From positions 3,100,001 through 3,164,000 of the forward strand of contig NZ_CP080999.1 in the NCBI RefSeq assembly GCF_019645855.1: 64,000 bases of DNA. The letters are read 5' to 3'. The DNA is from Mycobacterium malmoense (GTDB taxonomy: Bacteria; Actinomycetota; Actinomycetes; Mycobacteriales; Mycobacteriaceae). A model generated the notes under the pieces. It was not told the origin of the DNA. It made no database searches and saw only the letters and a list, made by a program, of their open reading frames with translations. A program made the translations under genes and the position numbers. Positions 1-8,232 of this stretch are shown one piece after another. The first letter of the stretch is position 1; the number at the start of each line of letters is the position of its first letter.

Positions 1-981
1 CAAGCCGCCGCCACCGCCGGCACCACCGTTGCCGCCGTAACCGGCGTTGATGCCGGTACCGCCGACTCCACCGGCGCCGCCGTTACCGAACAGCAAGCCG
101 CCATTGCCGCCGGCACCGCCGGCAAACCTGCCACCCGACTCGCCGGCCCCGCCGATGCCGCCGTTGCCGATCAAGCCGGCGGCACCGCCGGCAAATCCGG
201 CGGTATGAGCGGCGGTACCGGTCGCACCGGCCCCGCCATCGCCGAACAAAAACCCGCCATCGTGGAGGCTGCCGTTGAGCCCGAACTGGCCAAGCGGCGA
301 GGCGTTCGCTCCGGTGAAGCCGTTGACACCATTGCCAATCAGATCGCGCCCGAATAAATCCACGAACGGCGCATTGACCGGCCCGTCCACCGCCTGACCG
401 ATCGGACTGGCAATCCACGACTGGCCGGCCGTGTAAATCGCGCTATAGAAATTGTCGAACGCTCCATACACGAGCTGGTTCAGCTCAGCTCGAGGAGACT
501 CCGCCGCGGCCGAGACCGCCGCACCAAGGCCGCCAACATTCAGAGCGGCAGCAGCACTGGCATGCACGCCATCGAGGCTGGTGCCCAGCGCGCCGACATT
601 GAAGGCGGCGGCACTCGCATTGATGCTGCTAGTAATGCCCTCAAGGGCGGCCGTATGAATGCCGTCGAAAGCGGCCGTGCCGGCACCAAGGCCCTCGAGA
701 GCCGCCGTGGTCCCCGCGGTAACACCCTCAAGAGCCGCGGTGCCCGCATTAATGCCCTCAAGGGCTGCTTGGCTGGCGGCCCCAATCACGGGCTGAATGA
801 TGGGGTCGATGATCATGTCCAGCACACCCGCACGCGCGGGAGGAGCACTGGGCAGCGGGGCCATTGCGGCGGTCAGAAAAGCGCCGGCAGCCGCACCCAA
901 ACCGACCACACGGCCCCGGTGACGCGTCTGCGCCTTCAGCGACCGGCGATGACGCCTCATACTGTGCTGCTTGCGTTTCAT
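1..981 (-). CDS. PGRS-repeat secreted protein, cassette A (3' end cut by window edge)
   Basis: The frame is open through 327 codons from an ATG at 981 to the window edge. The N-terminus is very basic, then hydrophobic ([14 protein letters not shown]), ending in a PPARA-type cleavage site: a signal peptide, not a PE domain. An Ala-rich region of about 180 residues follows. A GRDLIGNG motif resembling the GRPLI linker of PE_PGRS proteins comes next, then GGAGG/GNGG repeats to the edge. GGAAGG lies 8 nt upstream of the ATG. It is most like the cassette D copy at 19114-20400. Surface or secreted location is inferred; function is unknown. Confidence 0.8.
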   Translation of the reverse strand, partial: MKRKQHSMRRHRRSLKAQTRHRGRVVGLGAAAGAFLTAAMAPLPSAPPARAGVLDMIIDPIIQPVIGAASQAALEGINAGTAALEGVTAGTTAALEGLGAGTAAFDGIHTAALEGITSSINASAAAFNVGALGTSLDGVHASAAAALNVGGLGAAVSAAAESPRAELNQLVYGAFDNFYSAIYTAGQSWIASPIGQAVDGPVNAPFVDLFGRDLIGNGVNGFTGANASPLGQFGLNGSLHDGGFLFGDGGAGATGTAAHTAGFAGGAAGLIGNGGIGGAGESGGRFAGGAGGNGGLLFGNGGAGGVGGTGINAGYGGNGGAGGGGGL

Positions 982-1064
982 CTGCGAGCCTTCCTGTCAT
1001 AGTCGATAAAACGATGCTTTGAGACACGGACCTGAAAAGAATTGAGCGCTAGCGACTTTCGCGG
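982..1064 (-). promoter_or_regulatory. Conserved leader upstream of PGRS gene, cassette A
   Basis: About 80 bp immediately upstream of the PGRS start is nearly identical at the four PGRS copies (also 10927-11016, 15744-15829 and 20401-20487), whereas sequence further upstream diverges. It contains the GGAAGG ribosome binding site and an AT-richer stretch (GTTTTATCGACTATGAC on the minus strand) that could hold a -10 element. Conservation suggests a shared promoter and 5' UTR; no transcription start can be fixed by eye. Confidence 0.5.
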
Positions 1065-1084
1065 AACACATAAGTAAATGTCCC

Positions 1085-1325
1085 CACAGGCGGCCCAGCC
1101 GGCGGCAACCTGCTGCAAAATCGGGAACGGGAATTTTTTAGATCAAATTGACGATTGTCTGCAGGTTTTTGCCCGCTGCCTGGAACGTGTTGACCCATGC
1201 CGCCGAGGGCGGGGTAGGCGTTGGGCCAGCTGAAGGCCGGGCAGATGCTGGGTCATCGGACCAGCGGCGCTGGCTAACGCGGCTGCGGCGGTGATGTGCG
1301 GGCGGGCTGCGAGCTGCACGACCAT
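1085..1325 (-). pseudogene. Decayed GjpA-like gene, 5' part plus internal fragment (cassette A)
   Basis: On the minus strand this begins MVVQLAARPHITAAAALASA, matching the intact gene at 5145-6341, then jumps to a segment readable as NTFQAAGKNLQTIV and a PFPILQQVAA stretch that match internal parts of the same family. A large deletion and frame loss make it a remnant. Its AAAGGAG ribosome binding site and upstream region survive, so it may still supply a promoter for the PGRS gene downstream. Confidence 0.65.
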
Positions 1326-1401
1326 CTCCTTTGATCGGTTTTAATGGCGAGCCAGCTGAACATACCTAAGAAATATGTTGAGCCGATCGCGCAAAAAACC
1401 C

Positions 1402-1479
1402 GCTAATTAACTGCAAGTCTTATGAATTCGCAGCAAAAAAACCCACCCACGATGCACCAAAAATTATTATCATTCTGAA
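1402..1479. promoter_or_regulatory. AT-rich upstream block of recombinase 1 with inverted repeat
   Basis: This AT-rich block lies between the recombinase (plus) and the gjpA remnant (minus). It is almost identical to 20803-20879 upstream of the second recombinase. It carries CTGCAA..TTCGCAG at 1411-1433; in the other copy the arms are a clean CTGCAA/TTGCAG pair around an AT-rich spacer. It could be a divergent promoter, a recombinase binding site, or both. No Shine-Dalgarno precedes the recombinase ATG. Confidence 0.45.
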
Positions 1480-2394
1480 ATGCTTGCCGCCGCCGCCACA
1501 CCCGATGACCTGGTGGCACTGCTGCCCAGCTGGCAACTGGCCATGCACGCCGACCGCAAAGCGCCCTACACCATCGACTCCTACCTGCGGGGCGCGCGCC
1601 ACTACCTCGCATGGTGCGCCGCCGAACCCGACGAGCGCCCCTTCACCAAACCCGCCCTACAGCGCTGGACCACCCACATCCTCGACTCCGGCGCCGAACC
1701 CGCCACCGCACGCATCCGCCAACAGGCCGTCCGCCGCTTCGCCGCCTGGCTGGCCGAGGAAGGAGAAATCGACCACAACCCCTTCCACGGTCTCAAACCG
1801 CCCAAGATCGACACGAAAATCGTGCAACGCCTCACCGACGACGAACTGCGCCTGATGCTCGAGGCCTGCGCCGGCGAGGGACTCCACGACCGCCGCGACG
1901 AGGCCTGCCTGCGCCTACTCGTCGAAACCGGAATGCGCGCAGGCGAACTCCTCGCCCTAGTAATACACGACGTCGACCTCACCGCCAACGTCGTCACCAT
2001 CCGAAAAGGCAAGGGCGGCAAAGGCCGTCACGTCCCGTTCGAAACACACACCGGGGAGGCCATCGACCGCTACCTGCACGTACGCAAACGCCACCCGCTC
2101 GGTGACACACCAGCACTCTGGCTCACGGAAACAGGCGGCCGCACCCAGCTGGGGTACCACGGCCTGCGGATCGCGCTCCTGGCACGCGCCACCACAGCCG
2201 GCATCGAAGGCTTCCACATCCACAGACTCAGGCACACCTTCGCCAGCCGATACCTATCCCTCGGTGGCACCGAAGGCTCACTCATGCAAGTCGCCGGCTG
2301 GCGCACCCGACAAATGGTCGACCGCTACAGCCGAGACACCGCCGCCGAACGGGCCATCACCGAAACCCGACGCCTAAAACTCGGCAACATATAA
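1480..2394 (+). CDS. Tyrosine recombinase / integrase 1
   Basis: This 304-residue protein has a SAM-like core-binding domain (about 10-100) and a catalytic domain (about 120-295). Visible catalytic residues are Arg153 (GMRAGE), a Lys-rich beta hairpin (RKGKGGKGRH), His248 and Arg251 in HIHRLRHTF, Trp274 (AGWRT) where many relatives have His, and the nucleophile Tyr283 (VDRYSR). Trp at that position is accepted in this family. It is roughly 80 percent identical to the recombinase at 20880-21794, and both point rightward. It is probably an active Xer/phage-type recombinase; the site it uses is not known. Confidence 0.9.
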   Translation: MLAAAATPDDLVALLPSWQLAMHADRKAPYTIDSYLRGARHYLAWCAAEPDERPFTKPALQRWTTHILDSGAEPATARIRQQAVRRFAAWLAEEGEIDHNPFHGLKPPKIDTKIVQRLTDDELRLMLEACAGEGLHDRRDEACLRLLVETGMRAGELLALVIHDVDLTANVVTIRKGKGGKGRHVPFETHTGEAIDRYLHVRKRHPLGDTPALWLTETGGRTQLGYHGLRIALLARATTAGIEGFHIHRLRHTFASRYLSLGGTEGSLMQVAGWRTRQMVDRYSRDTAAERAITETRRLKLGNI

Positions 2395-2461
2395 AACCAC
2401 TCACATCATTCGCGTGCTGTGGAGGAATTTCACCGGGCCACGACTGTACATCGCCGCCCCG

Positions 2462-2670
2462 ATGGACCGCCTCGACCTAGTCGTCGGACCCCACGGAGCC
2501 GGCAAATCGACCTTTGTCGAACTCACGCGCTCGCACCGCTGCTACCGCGAAGCGTCGTCGTCAACGCCGACGAGATCGCCGCCGACCCGGCCGCATATGC
2601 GCCCACCGGGCCGCCGGGTCACGGCCGAGACCACAACCAGGCTGGGCCCGGCGTCGCTGGTGCTGCTTGA
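2462..2670 (+). pseudogene. Zeta-toxin-like kinase fragment, frameshifted
   Basis: An ATG at 2462 opens MDRLDLVVGPHGAGKSTF, a P-loop as in mycobacterial zeta-toxin family proteins. After VELT the frame is lost; the continuation LAPLLPRSVVVNADEIA lies in another frame, consistent with two extra bases near 2526-2530 (CACGCGCTCG). Homology fades after ADEIA and the C-terminal part is absent. This is a dead remnant of a toxin-type kinase next to the recombinase. Nothing convincing is coded from here to the HTH gene. Confidence 0.6.
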
Positions 2671-2894
2671 CGTGTCCACCGGTCCGGCACGTGTTGCGTC
2701 GGCAAATGATCGCCGGGGTTGACGCCTTTTCGCGCGTTGGCGCCTAATGACACATGGGCACCGCGGCCCGTCGGATACCCGCTTTCCGAAGTGCGCCGCA
2801 GCAAACTAAGAAATTCGCTATATAACGAATCAAACGGCCATGTAGCAATGGGCGTAGCTATCTTGAGTGCCGAGCGAGCGCGGGGCCCGGTTGT

Positions 2895-3080
2895 ACCGGT
2901 AGGTACTTTCAAACTGAACTATCAGTGCGCCGGATACACGTTGCTGTCATACGATCACAGCTCTGCTAACAGTGATTATTCGGCTTCGTAAAGATTGCTA
3001 GACGACACGTCTCCGAAGTGATCGGTTAATGCCCATCGAAAGTCCCGCGAACTCAGGTTCTTCTTAGTTATGTCCAGCTC
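2895..3080. repeat. Degenerate direct repeat, left copy
   Basis: This segment matches 22878-23062 in the same orientation. Shared blocks include ACTGAACTATCA (2913-2924 and 22895-22906) and AATGCCCATCGAAAGTCCC (3028-3046 and 23012-23030), with nearly the same spacing (115 and 117 bp) and a similar tail. No gene is seen in 2671-3217. The repeat follows a recombinase on both sides and may mark duplicated island ends. Confidence 0.6.
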
Positions 3081-3217
3081 GGCGGGCCGTAAAGGCCAAA
3101 CCGCCAGCCTGCTAGGGGCCTCCTGACAGCCATCCGGACCGGATTCGTACCGGCGGGCGACGACGAGCTTTCCAATCGTGCAGAGAATCGCCGATCACAT
3201 GCTTTGAAGTGGAGTTA

Positions 3218-3252
3218 TTGACACATATATTCCGATAAAAGACTATATGTGC
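3218..3252 (+). promoter_or_regulatory. Promoter with inverted-repeat operator for the HTH gene
   Basis: TTGACA at 3218-3223 and a weak -10 (GACTAT, 3241-3246) have 17 bp between them, placing transcription start at about the ATG at 3253. A perfect 8-bp inverted repeat, CACATATA (3222-3229) and TATATGTG (3244-3251), covers both promoter elements. No Shine-Dalgarno is present, so a leaderless transcript repressed by its own HTH product is likely. Confidence 0.5.
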
Positions 3253-3948
3253 ATGGCCGACATAACCTCACATGTCGCATCCGGGATTCTGGGTGTGTCG
3301 CCGCGTGAAGTGCGTCGGTTGGCTGCTGAAGGCAGGATTCAGGGTTCGCGTTACATGGGGAGGACCTTGGTGCTCGATGCAGCGGCAGTGCGCCGGCTAG
3401 CGCGCGAGCGGAGACGCCCGGGACGGCCCTGGTCGGAGAGGGTCGCGTGGGCGGCTCTCAATCTTCTGTCGGGGAAAGAGGCGGGTTGGCTCTCGTCGGC
3501 GGAGCGAACGCGCTTAATGCATCGACTTCGAAAGACCACGGCCGAAGAACTTGAGCACCTTGCGATGCGTCGAGCCCGGGTGAGGCATTTTCGCGGTCGG
3601 GAGTCCGCGCTCGATGACCTCGGTGCGCACATAGTTCCCACTGGTGGTTCGGCTGTGGATGACACACAGCTAAGGGTGCTGGGGTTGGCAGGGGCGACGC
3701 GACGTCTCGGACGTCTCGATGGCTATCTGCCGCTGCCGGAGTTGGAAACCTTGCAGGAGAACTTCGGACTGATCGAGGATCCTTCAGGAAACGTCACCTT
3801 GCGCGGGGTGAGCGTCGAGGATGCGTTTGCAGATGGCATCACCCCACGTGCGGCGGTCTTTTTGGATCTGGCGGGTTCTCTTAATACACGAGAAAGCGCC
3901 ACGGGATTGCGAGAAGTCGCCACTCTAATTGCCGCTGTGACGCGATAG
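3253..3948 (+). CDS. HTH protein, orphan antitoxin-like
   Basis: This 231-residue soluble protein (another ATG lies 6 nt upstream) starts with an excisionase/MerR-like helix-turn-helix: SHVASGILGVSPREVRRLAA. An RGRT/LVLDAAAVRRLA wing, a basic Trp-containing segment (PGRPWSERVAWAALNLLSG) and a C-terminal region of unknown fold follow. Similar HTH proteins are, to my recollection, often paired with nucleotidyltransferase toxins of the AbiEii type. No such partner follows; the next gene is on the other strand. An orphan antitoxin or autoregulated repressor is my inference. The inverted repeat over its promoter supports self-regulation. Confidence 0.55.
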   Translation: MADITSHVASGILGVSPREVRRLAAEGRIQGSRYMGRTLVLDAAAVRRLARERRRPGRPWSERVAWAALNLLSGKEAGWLSSAERTRLMHRLRKTTAEELEHLAMRRARVRHFRGRESALDDLGAHIVPTGGSAVDDTQLRVLGLAGATRRLGRLDGYLPLPELETLQENFGLIEDPSGNVTLRGVSVEDAFADGITPRAAVFLDLAGSLNTRESATGLREVATLIAAVTR

Positions 3949-4063
3949 CGGGCATGGTGACTACCCCAGTCCGTCCGCAGTGCTCGATAGCGATGCCGGC
4001 GCCGGCCTCGTGATGGAGCGAGTGACGACGGACGTCGATATGGTTCCGCATATCGAGGCCCCT

Positions 4064-4432
4064 TCACCACGACGGGGGGCTGAGACCGGTGTCGACGCCC
4101 AGGATCAGGCCGAGGGCGTGTTCGATCCCGTGCATCGTGTCGGGTGCGACGGTGCCCAACCGTTCCACTAGACGGCTGCGGGCTACTGCCCGAATGTCAC
4201 GGCACACGGCCACACTCTGCGTGTCCACCCCCTCGGCCGGCATAACCGGTGGGCGCAACGGCGATCCAGAACGCGAACTCGACACCGGCACCACAACAAC
4301 GAGTTCGTCGTCGAGGCCGGTGAGAATCTCATCGACGGAAACCACGACCGCTGGGTGATGTTTGCCGGGCCCACCAGCGCGGGCTGCGCCGAGGGCGACC
4401 AGCCACAGCTCGCCGCGACGCGGCTCAGGCAA
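4064..4432 (-). CDS. MazF-like endoribonuclease toxin
   Basis: The 122-residue protein begins at a TTG overlapping the antitoxin stop: [16 protein letters not shown], then KHHPAVVVS and VVVVPVSSS, the beta-strand pattern of MazF/PemK toxins. MazF proteins cleave single-stranded RNA at short motifs, inhibiting translation; the sequence specificity here cannot be read. An upstream in-frame extension exists but lies within the antitoxin gene. It is translationally coupled to the MazE-like gene. The C-terminus is slightly longer than typical. Confidence 0.8.
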   Translation of the reverse strand: MPEPRRGELWLVALGAARAGGPGKHHPAVVVSVDEILTGLDDELVVVVPVSSSRSGSPLRPPVMPAEGVDTQSVAVCRDIRAVARSRLVERLGTVAPDTMHGIEHALGLILGVDTGLSPPSW

Positions 4433-4661
4433 TGCCGTCGCCCGCGGTGTCGTCCCAGTCGCGATCCTCCTCACGCACTCCAGCAATGCCCGCGTCGGCG
4501 AGAGTGGCATCCCGCTCGGCCCGGAAAACCGCTTCCTGCTCGGCGCGCGACGCGAGTTCGGTGACCAGTCCGGCAAGCGAGATCCCCCGTTGACGGGCTT
4601 GGGCGACGAGGCGGTCACGAGTCCGGACCGATACCCGGATTGTCGTCGTCGATGTAGACAT
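4425..4661 (-). CDS. MazE-like antitoxin
   Basis: This 78-residue protein starts [20 protein letters not shown], a short beta strand plus helices typical of ribbon-helix-helix antitoxins. An acidic, probably disordered tail ([13 protein letters not shown]) suited to toxin binding follows. It precedes the toxin gene and overlaps it by 8 bp. No strong Shine-Dalgarno is seen. A TAGGCT hexamer just upstream of the ATG could be a -10 for a leaderless mRNA. AGTAG-C-CTACT at 4665-4675 is a possible operator. Confidence 0.8.
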   Translation of the reverse strand: MSTSTTTIRVSVRTRDRLVAQARQRGISLAGLVTELASRAEQEAVFRAERDATLADAGIAGVREEDRDWDDTAGDGIA

Positions 4662-5144
4662 ATTAGTAGCCTACTCTGTATCCGTATTTGCCGCTATCGG
4701 AGCCAAGGGCACAGAACCGCAGCATCGGCGGTTTCCGTTACCCACTCCCGAGTTCGGGAATCATCCCTGCCGTACCAGCGACCGACGATACGTACCTGTG
4801 CACGACACCAGCCGCGCCACTGAGCAGCACTTCGAACCGTCGATTCCTAACGCTCAGCCCTTCCGGCTCTCCACGCATTTCCGCCGGCATTGCTAGCCCA
4901 CCCCAGCTCGCACGCCTCATATGCGATTCGTACCCTCGGTGCAAAGTTTCGCCTCCGGCTTCCTGCCTGCCCCTCACAGTGACGCAGCTGCCCCTGACTC
5001 GCAGTTAAACCACCTTCTCCCCATGAGGTCTCACACCTCCCAGCAAATACCCATGCTGGGCGTACAACGATTGGCCCCCTTCGGTGAGAAGGGAGCCAAT
5101 CGCCGTTGGCGGTCACCGGCTCGCATCGGCGACCGTTAGCGGAC
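4662..5144. other. Non-coding region with a truncated intercassette repeat
   Basis: No convincing gene is seen. From about 4915 the sequence matches the segments downstream of the AAA genes (about 6690-6850, 11620-11780 and 16430-16580): a CAAAGTTTCGCCTCCGGCTT block, CACCTTCTCCCC and AGCAAATACCCATG. The single GjpA-like gene thus has the same 3' border as the full cassettes. About 4680-4914 shows nothing recognisable. Confidence 0.5.
5069..5101 (-). terminator. Stem-loop downstream of GjpA-like gene
   Basis: GATTGGC (5069-5075) pairs with GCCAATC (5095-5101) and CCCTTC with GAAGGG, separated by one mismatch and a 5-nt loop. It lies 44 bp after the stop of the gene at 5145-6341. No U-tract follows, as is common for mycobacterial terminators. 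The hairpin is absent from the other intercassette copies. Confidence 0.55.
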
Positions 5145-6341
5145 TCAAAGCATCTTGAGCAAGTTGATGATCATCGTGCCGAGCTGGGTTGCGATGGTGC
5201 CCAACGTCGACGGGAGACTTGACAGGACCGACGGGAGGCTTTGCAGCATTGAGGTCAATGTGCCAGAAATGTCGCTCGTGATGCTGCTAATCGCAGCATT
5301 AAATGAGGGCCACCCATTGATCAGCTGGTTGCCAAGATTCTGGATTGCGGTCATGAGGCTGCCGCCACCCACGATGTTCTGTGCATTCGGGGCAACGATT
5401 GCGTTGGCGAGACCTGGGTCGACACCGTTTAACAGCTGGTTAAGGAAGCCGGTCTGGTTGCCTGTCCCAAGGGGAATCGCGTTGCTGCTGAGCAAGCCAC
5501 CTGTCATGGGTCTGGTGAGGCTCGGCTGGAAGCCATTGAGGAAGGCGTTTCCTATTAGGCCGGGCACATTAGCGAGATTGCTCACCGTCCCCGCCAGGTC
5601 ACCTGCGGTCCATGAGTCATAAACGGTTTGCAAGCCGGTAGCAAGCCCATGGACCGACTCGGTCCAAAGAGTGGTGGTCCCATATTGACCGAGCGTGACG
5701 ACGCCGTGATTCACGGCATAGTTTGTCGCGTTGGCGATGTTCTGTGTGATCTGTACGGGGATCTGCAGTGTCCCTAGAAGTTCTCCGACACCGAATGCAA
5801 ATGGTTCTTGAATCAAATTTTGGTAGAGATCAAATACTCCCGTTGCGACATTTCCCGCCGCGATGTCGGCAAGGCCCGATTGAACCGCAGGCCCCCAGGT
5901 GGGGAGCCAGGTGGCGGGGTATAGCGCAACTTGTTGAAGAGCACTGACATATTCGCTCGCGTAGTCGACTCCGTTCGCCGCGACCTGCTGCAGCACCGGG
6001 AAGGGGACAGCACTCCATTGGTTAAGAATGTACTGCAGATTGGTTCCCGCTAACGAGAACGCGTTAATCCAGGTCTGGAACGGGGTGACCACGTCGGTCA
6101 GCAGGCTCGAGGGCACCGTAGCCGCTGCGGTCGCCCCGCTTGCGAACGATGAAAGCTCGGTTTCCACGCCGGCAAATAAGTCCACCATGGCACTACTGGC
6201 GTCGGTGAGCTGGATGCCCGAGATGCTCACGGCGGGGAGGTGCAGGTTGGGCAGGTGTTGGGCCATCGGGCCTACGGCCAGGACAGCGGCGCTGGCTAAC
6301 GCGGCTGCGGCGGTGACAGTGGGGCGGGCTGCGAGATCCAC
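5145..6341 (-). CDS. GjpA-like secreted protein (LAARP type, intact copy)
   Basis: The protein has 398 residues. AAAGGAG abuts the ATG at 6347, so the GTG at 6341, 6 nt after AGGAG, is the likelier start, giving (M)DLAARPTVTAAAALASA. A hydrophobic, signal-like N-terminus is followed by TPFQTWINAF, PFPVLQQVAANGVDYAS and VAPNAQNIVGGGSL. These are shared with the cassette proteins at 8233, 13073 and 17812. I associate the family with the mycobacterial proteins annotated as GjpA porin (named from Gordonia), but porin function is unproven. It is the only intact member of this subtype; four decayed 5' ends lie upstream of the PGRS genes. Confidence 0.65.
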   Translation of the reverse strand: MDLAARPTVTAAAALASAAVLAVGPMAQHLPNLHLPAVSISGIQLTDASSAMVDLFAGVETELSSFASGATAAATVPSSLLTDVVTPFQTWINAFSLAGTNLQYILNQWSAVPFPVLQQVAANGVDYASEYVSALQQVALYPATWLPTWGPAVQSGLADIAAGNVATGVFDLYQNLIQEPFAFGVGELLGTLQIPVQITQNIANATNYAVNHGVVTLGQYGTTTLWTESVHGLATGLQTVYDSWTAGDLAGTVSNLANVPGLIGNAFLNGFQPSLTRPMTGGLLSSNAIPLGTGNQTGFLNQLLNGVDPGLANAIVAPNAQNIVGGGSLMTAIQNLGNQLINGWPSFNAAISSITSDISGTLTSMLQSLPSVLSSLPSTLGTIATQLGTMIINLLKML

Positions 6342-6520
6342 GACCATCTCCTTTGAACGGTGAGTCGAATTCGGATGGTCAGAAGGTAGCTGAGAACCAC
6401 ATTAATTTCGGTCGAGTTGAGGTGAGATCGGTCAGGTTGGCCCGGCAGACATTGAGTCACGCAAACTATACGAAGTAAAGGAGCCAATGCTTGCAGAGAT
6501 TTATGAAGGCCTGGAGTTAA

Positions 6521-6530
6521 CCCCCCCCCC
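6521..6530. repeat. C10 homopolymer (copy 1)
   Basis: Ten consecutive C residues follow GGAGTTAA and precede GAATTTTAG. The same tract with ten C occurs at 11412-11421 and 16243-16252. It lies about 175 bp upstream of the minus-strand LAARP-type start and within codons 12-15 of the short plus-strand frame. Tracts of this length can slip during replication. Confidence 0.85.
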
Positions 6531-6931
6531 GAATTTTAGTTCAACACGCAACTACCAGCAGCCGCACCCCAACACACATTTGCCCACACCCGTCCCACAC
6601 AACCAGCAAACCCCGATAAGACCCCACGTACCCACCCGCCGCTTTCGATACAACAGGCTCACCATCCGCCGCCGACTCAACACGCCTCCCGCCCGGTATC
6701 CCTCGACACAAAGTTTCGTCTCCGGCTTCCTGCCCACCCCACCTCACCAGGGACACAACTGCCCCTGACTAGCAGCTAAATCATCTTCTCCCCATGAGGA
6801 CCCACACCCTAAGCAAATACCCATGGGCGCACAACGATTGGCGGTCACCGGCGCGCATTCGCGACCACCACCAGACTCAGAGCAACATGGGGAGGTTCGC
6901 GATCAACATGCCTGTCACCGAATTCAGAGCA

Positions 6932-6954
6932 CCCGGGACTTCGGCGCTCCCGGG
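6932..6954 (-). terminator. Hairpin after AAA gene, cassette B
   Basis: CCCGGGA and TCCCGGG form a perfect 7-bp stem around a 9-nt loop, 21 bp downstream of the AAA stop. The element is conserved at 11847-11869 and, with one changed position, at 16644-16666. It is a probable transcription terminator for the cassette operon. Confidence 0.5.
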
Positions 6955-6975
6955 ATCAATGTCGGTACACCGAAT

Positions 6976-8007
6976 TTAGGGTGCCACGGCCGGGCGCGCT
7001 GCAGCGATCGCGCGTCCCATATCCGCGGCGCTGACGTTAAGCACGCACGGATCGGTGCACACAAGTTGCTCAAGATCGCGGAGGCTAGGCGCCAGCCGCC
7101 GCAACCGGCGGGTCCGCGCACGCCGACACACCGCGACCACCTCACCGACATAACGGGCATTGCCGGCAACGTCAAGCAGCGTGCCGTTGCCGTATGGGAT
7201 CGACTGCAGTTGGGTTGCTTCGGTGCGTAGCAGTTCCCATACCGTGTTTTCGACGATCAGGTTTTCTTTGCTGGCTAAGCGGCGCCCGATGGTGACGATT
7301 TCTTCGGGGGTGTAGCTGGTGAAAGTCATGGTCAGGGGGAATCGACCGGCTAGCCCGGCATGAGCTGTGAGGAAGTTCTGCATTGGGGTGGGGTGGCCGG
7401 CGAGGATGACTACCAGTTCGCCGCGGTAGTGCGCTACGTAGGTCTGCAAAGTGGTGATCGCGTCTTCACCGCGAGTGTGGTTTTCGGTGTTGGGGGGCAG
7501 TTGGTGGGCTTCGTCGATGAACAACACTCCACCGCGGGCGTTGTCGCATGCGTTTTTTATTCTGGCTGCGCTGCGCGAAGGATCATCCCTGGTGATGTCG
7601 TGGGGGGTGATTTCGGTGACTTTTGGGCGGGTGAGGGTGCCTAATCCGAACAGCACTTCGCTGATCACTCGGGCGAACGTTGTTTTCGCTGTGCCTGGTG
7701 CGCCGAGGAAGACCATGTGGTTTTCCCTGCAGGAGGTCACCGCGCCGCTGTGCTCGAGACGATGGTGGCTGGTCTGCAGTGCGGTGCGCCACATCGTGAA
7801 GTGTTCTTTGGCCTCGGTCAAACCGATCAATTCATCGATACGTGCTTGCGCCCAATCAAGGACCTCCTGACACTCGGCGGCCCGCGCGGGGTCCCCGCGT
7901 GCGTCGCGACCGCCCAACGCCTCCCCAACGGCTTCATTCTCACCGAATTCCGGTCGGCACCAGCCTTCTGCCGGTGCCAGGCCGGCCATACTGTTGACAT
8001 TGCTCAT
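6976..8007 (-). CDS. EccA/CbxX-like AAA+ ATPase, cassette B
   Basis: This 343-residue protein has a single AAA+ domain like the C-terminal half of EccA of type VII secretion systems, without EccA's N-terminal TPR domain. Start ATG 8007 is chosen for GGAGG 5 nt upstream; an in-frame start exists 44 codons earlier. Walker A is GAPGTAKTTFAR (Ala replaces the second Gly of the usual GPPGTGKT). Walker B is GGVLFIDEAHQL, the likely arginine finger is in AGLAGRF, and sensor 2 is in AGNARYVGEVV. EccA proteins act in the cytosol on T7SS substrates or chaperones. By position this one may serve the two upstream secreted proteins (inference). Confidence 0.8.
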   Translation of the reverse strand: MSNVNSMAGLAPAEGWCRPEFGENEAVGEALGGRDARGDPARAAECQEVLDWAQARIDELIGLTEAKEHFTMWRTALQTSHHRLEHSGAVTSCRENHMVFLGAPGTAKTTFARVISEVLFGLGTLTRPKVTEITPHDITRDDPSRSAARIKNACDNARGGVLFIDEAHQLPPNTENHTRGEDAITTLQTYVAHYRGELVVILAGHPTPMQNFLTAHAGLAGRFPLTMTFTSYTPEEIVTIGRRLASKENLIVENTVWELLRTEATQLQSIPYGNGTLLDVAGNARYVGEVVAVCRRARTRRLRRLAPSLRDLEQLVCTDPCVLNVSAADMGRAIAAARPAVAP

Positions 8008-8232
8008 CGGTACCTCCGCTACCGGGTCCAACGCAGACCGGGCCTGTCCCAACCACACCGACCCCACCGCGGGCAACGTTGGTGTCCTCGCCAACAGGTC
8101 GTCAGGCATATCGGTGGTCGTCGCCAATGCAACAGGCATCGCTTGCGCGCAGTAATACCTGCGGGCGGGCCAGCCTGCCCAGCACTGGCGTGGGTTCCCA
8201 CCTGCGCTGGGCGGGCAGACCCGTACTGGAAC

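Larger units (their letters stand above)
6348..6975. repeat. Intercassette region 1 (conserved, non-coding)
   Basis: This is the first of three related regions of about 620-650 bp (others 11239-11890 and 16070-16687) between an AAA stop and the next LAARP-type start. In minus-strand order: AAA stop, CCCGGGA/TCCCGGG hairpin, conserved block, variable Pro-codon-like stretch, C10 tract (6521-6530), then a conserved segment of about 120 bp before the GjpA-like start. A plus-strand ATG at 6487 has AAAGGAG 3 nt upstream, but its frame is not kept between copies beyond about 32 codons. I treat the region as regulatory and non-coding. Confidence 0.6.

Noticed and set aside
2719..2991. 90-codon frame after the zeta remnant
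   Set aside because: No ribosome binding site, no family resemblance, and it overlaps the degenerate direct repeat, whose right-hand copy lacks the frame.
6487..6768. Short plus-strand frame with Shine-Dalgarno in the intercassette region
   Set aside because: The copies at 6487, 11378 and 16209 keep the same frame only for about 30-40 codons and end at unrelated places, so it is not called as a gene.
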